From DATESG01 sp035270925 (GTDB lineage: Bacteria > Bacillota_I > Bacilli_A > RFN20 > CAG-826), in assembly GCA_035270925.1 (NCBI GenBank), contig DATESG010000006.1, positions 1-14,904 on the forward strand: a stretch of DNA of 14,904 nucleotides. The letters are read 5' to 3'. Below the pieces are notes generated by a model that saw only the letters and a list, made by a program, of their open reading frames with translations, was not told where the DNA came from and made no database searches. Position numbers and translations under genes: made by a program. How positions within the stretch are numbered: position 1 is the stretch's first letter; every line of letters starts with the position of its first letter. Below, one piece after another: positions 12,680 to 14,904 of this stretch.

Positions 12680-14700
12680 TGAGTGAAATCGAAAAAGAAA
12701 AAGAAACATTAGAACAACAACAATCTCGTGAACTCGCCGAAGAGCGGGTCCATGAAAAGGCTAACGAAGAATATACCGCCAAACAAATCCAAGTTTTAGA
12801 AGGACTAGAAGCGGTCCGCAAAAGACCGGGGATGTATATTGGAACGACCGGAGAAACAGGACTGCATCACCTTGTGTGGGAAATTGTCGATAACTCCATT
12901 GATGAAGCTTTAGCGGGATATTGTGACACGATCACCGTCACAATCAACAAAGATGAATCACTTTCTGTTGAAGATAACGGACGGGGAATGCCGGTTGATG
13001 TTGTGGAAAAAACCGGTAAATCTGCCGTTGAAACAATTTTCACCGTGCTCCATGCTGGTGGTAAATTTGGTAGTAATGATAGCGCCTATAAAGTTTCGGG
13101 TGGTTTACATGGGGTTGGTGCCTCAGTTGTTAACGCTCTTAGCGAGTGGGTTGAAGTTAATGTCCATAAACGCGGAGTTGAATACTTTATTCGTTTTGAA
13201 AATGGTGGAAAAGCGGTTGGCGACATTGCGGTTGTTGGAAAAACCAAAAAGAGTGGCTCGATTGTCACCTTTAAACCAGATCCAACAATATTTTTGGAAA
13301 CCCAAGTTTTTAGTTTTCAAACAATTTCAGATCGCCTCAAACAAATGGCCTTCTTAAATCGCGGAATTAAAATTAGAGTTGAAGACAAACGTGGTGAGGA
13401 ACCAAAAGTTATTGATTATTATTACGAAGGCGGAATTAAAGAGTACGTTATCGATCTTAATAAAAATAAAAAACCGACGATTCCACAAGTCATTTATTGT
13501 GAAGGTCGTGGTGAAGTTGAAGTTGGCGGAGGGGTAGGTCACATTTTCGTTGAAAGTGCGATTCAATACACCGACAGTTATAACGTCAGTCTTTATACCT
13601 TTTGTAATAACATTGGGACTAGAGAAGGCGGAACTCACGAAGCTGGATTTAAACTCGCAATTAACCGCGAAATTAATAACTACGCTCGTGCTAATAAATA
13701 TTTAAAAGATGGGGAAGAAAACTTTACAACCGACGACGTCCTTGAAGGCATCACCGCGATTGTTTCTGTTAAACACCCTAACCCCCAATATGAAGGGCAA
13801 ACCAAATCTAAATTAGGTAACACCGAAGTAAGAGCGATTGTCAGCCAAGTTGTTGGTGAACAATTAAAACGTTTCTTCCTTGAAAATCCTGTCGAAGCTA
13901 AAGAGGTGATGAAGAAGATTTACAATGCCGCCGAAGCGCGAATTGCCGCCCGTAAAGCGCGCGAAACAGTCCGAAGAAAAGACTCCCTAGACTTCACAAC
14001 TCTACCAGGTAAATTAGCAGATTGTTCAAGCAAAAACCCTGCCGATTGTGAATTATTCATCGTTGAAGGTAACTCTGCTGGTGGTAGTGCTAAAAACGGT
14101 CGTAACCGTGAAACGCAAGCTATTCTTCCATTACGCGGAAAAATCCTTAACGTGCAAAAAGCCCAAGAAAAACGCATTTATGACAATGCCGAAGTTGGCA
14201 ACATGATCCAAGCGATTGGCGCCGGGACTAGTGAAGAATTTGACATCGCCAAAGCAAGATATCATAAAGTGATCATCATGACCGATGCTGACGTTGATGG
14301 TAGTCACATCCGTGTCTTACTGTTAACTTTCTTTAATCGTTTCATGAGACCATTGATCGAAGCCGGCTATGTATATATTGCCCAACCACCACTCTATAAA
14401 GTGGAATTTAGAGGCAAGCAATATTACTGTTATAACGATAAACAACTTGATGATGTTCGGAAGCAATTAGATTTACGCCCAGGCTATCCGTTCCAACGCT
14501 ATAAAGGGTTGGGGGAGATGGATGCCGAACAATTGTGGGATACCACCATGGATCCAGACAAGCGAAAACTTGTTCGCGTGATGATTGAAGATGTGATGGA
14601 AGCCGATAAAGTCTTTGAAGATTTGATGGGCGAAGAAGTTGAACCAAGAAGGGTGTTCATTAACGAAAACGCACAATTTGTTAAGAACCTCGACATTTAA
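12679..14700 (+). CDS. gyrB: DNA gyrase subunit B
   Basis: GyrB supplies the ATPase and part of the cleavage core of gyrase, the A2B2 enzyme that adds negative supercoils. The 673 residues show a GHKL ATPase domain (EIVDNSIDEAL, Glu68 and Asn72; DNGRGMP; GGLHGVGASVVNA), a transducer domain, and a TOPRIM domain with VEGNSAGGSA (Glu463) and TDADVDGSHI (Asp536, Asp538, Asp540). The C-terminus ends FVKNLDI as in the family. Two oddities: a highly charged N-terminal extension about 24 residues longer than in Bacillus subtilis, and Asn465 where EGDSAGG normally has Asp. The start follows AAGGAGG and shares one base with the recF stop. Intact TOPRIM and its place before gyrA argue for GyrB rather than ParE. 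Confidence 0.97.
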   Translation: MSEIEKEKETLEQQQSRELAEERVHEKANEEYTAKQIQVLEGLEAVRKRPGMYIGTTGETGLHHLVWEIVDNSIDEALAGYCDTITVTINKDESLSVEDNGRGMPVDVVEKTGKSAVETIFTVLHAGGKFGSNDSAYKVSGGLHGVGASVVNALSEWVEVNVHKRGVEYFIRFENGGKAVGDIAVVGKTKKSGSIVTFKPDPTIFLETQVFSFQTISDRLKQMAFLNRGIKIRVEDKRGEEPKVIDYYYEGGIKEYVIDLNKNKKPTIPQVIYCEGRGEVEVGGGVGHIFVESAIQYTDSYNVSLYTFCNNIGTREGGTHEAGFKLAINREINNYARANKYLKDGEENFTTDDVLEGITAIVSVKHPNPQYEGQTKSKLGNTEVRAIVSQVVGEQLKRFFLENPVEAKEVMKKIYNAAEARIAARKARETVRRKDSLDFTTLPGKLADCSSKNPADCELFIVEGNSAGGSAKNGRNRETQAILPLRGKILNVQKAQEKRIYDNAEVGNMIQAIGAGTSEEFDIAKARYHKVIIMTDADVDGSHIRVLLLTFFNRFMRPLIEAGYVYIAQPPLYKVEFRGKQYYCYNDKQLDDVRKQLDLRPGYPFQRYKGLGEMDAEQLWDTTMDPDKRKLVRVMIEDVMEADKVFEDLMGEEVEPRRVFINENAQFVKNLDI

Positions 14701-14713
14701 GGAGGCCTAAATC

Positions 14714-14904
14714 ATGATTGATGATGAAAACAACATAATAGATGAAGAAATAGTCGAAGAAACAGTCGAAGGAGCAGCCCCGGAAGTTAAGCACGGGATT
14801 GAAGCGGGAATTCACGATGTTGAAGTGGCCCACGAAGTTAAAAGCGCCTTCCTCGACTATGCGATGTCGGTCATTGTCTCACGGGCAATTCCTGATGTTA
14901 GGGA
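14714..14904 (+). CDS. gyrA: DNA gyrase subunit A, N-terminal fragment (continues past the window)
   Basis: The frame opens at the ATG at 14714, 9 nt after GGAGG, which directly follows the gyrB stop, and is open to the window end (63 codons). Residues from about 40 (HEVKSAFLDYAMSVIVSRAIPDVR) are the conserved GyrA start; GyrA carries the tyrosine that cleaves and rejoins DNA, which lies beyond the window. The first 40 or so residues are strongly acidic and about 27 longer than the Bacillus subtilis N-terminus, similar to the charged extension on GyrB. Position after gyrB favours GyrA over ParC. Confidence 0.93.
   Translation, partial: MIDDENNIIDEEIVEETVEGAAPEVKHGIEAGIHDVEVAHEVKSAFLDYAMSVIVSRAIPDVR

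Noticed and set aside
4333..14700. Mycoplasma-type code with TGA as Trp
   Set aside because: Conserved Trp residues use TGG, and TGA closes yidC and tatD at exact ATGA overlaps, so the standard bacterial code applies.

Overview
This window is the chromosomal replication-origin region of an AT-rich, low-GC Gram-positive-type bacterium (Bacilli/Mollicutes-like Firmicute). The evidence is the order rpmH-rnpA-yidC-jag on the left of a DnaA-box cluster and dnaA-dnaN-rlbA-recF-gyrB-gyrA on the right, strong GGAGG-type ribosome binding sites, and a lipoprotein-type YidC. The standard bacterial code is used: TGG encodes Trp and TGA serves as a stop (yidC, tatD), so this is not a TGA=Trp mycoplasma. 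An uncultivated gut-type Bacilli lineage near Erysipelotrichales/RF39/Acholeplasma is a plausible guess, but I cannot name the organism. GlmU suggests UDP-GlcNAc synthesis and probably a cell wall.

Layout, left to right. (1) Positions 1-639: the 3' end of a pyruvate phosphate dikinase gene on +, closed by a strong bidirectional terminator (657-688) shared with convergent glmU. (2) 702-5661, all on -: mnmE, tatD, rnmV and rsmA, packed with 1-nt spacing or short overlaps, then glmU with its own leader. One perfect and one near-perfect ParB-binding parS site lie exactly 120 bp apart, in rnmV and across the tatD 3' end. (3) 5727-8227, also on -: rpmH, rnpA, yidC and jag, ending in a terminator. 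(4) 8228-8680: non-coding oriC with at least eight exact or one-mismatch DnaA boxes, the rpmH promoter on one side and the dnaA promoter on the other. (5) 8681-14904 on +: dnaA, dnaN, rlbA, recF, gyrB and the start of gyrA. A DnaA box followed by a TTA-repeat tract between dnaA and dnaN is a candidate unwinding element.

Genes diverge from the origin, so nearly all are co-directional with replication; ppdK is the exception. The right arm supplies initiator, sliding clamp, recombination mediator and gyrase. The left arm supplies ribosome/tRNA maturation (L34, RNase P protein, MnmE, RNase M5, RsmA) and membrane insertion (YidC with the RNA-binding Jag/KhpB).

Most genes are textbook origin-proximal genes. 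The points worth a second look are the parS pair, an exact TATGnTAAAAT extended -10 motif in front of four transcription units, a perfect palindrome between the glmU Shine-Dalgarno and its start codon, a YidC with a roughly 180-residue extracytoplasmic insert, GyrB Asn465 at a quinolone-resistance position, a serine-substituted DnaA Walker A motif, and the candidate DnaA-trio tract. I found no CRISPR array, insertion sequence, tRNA or rRNA gene.
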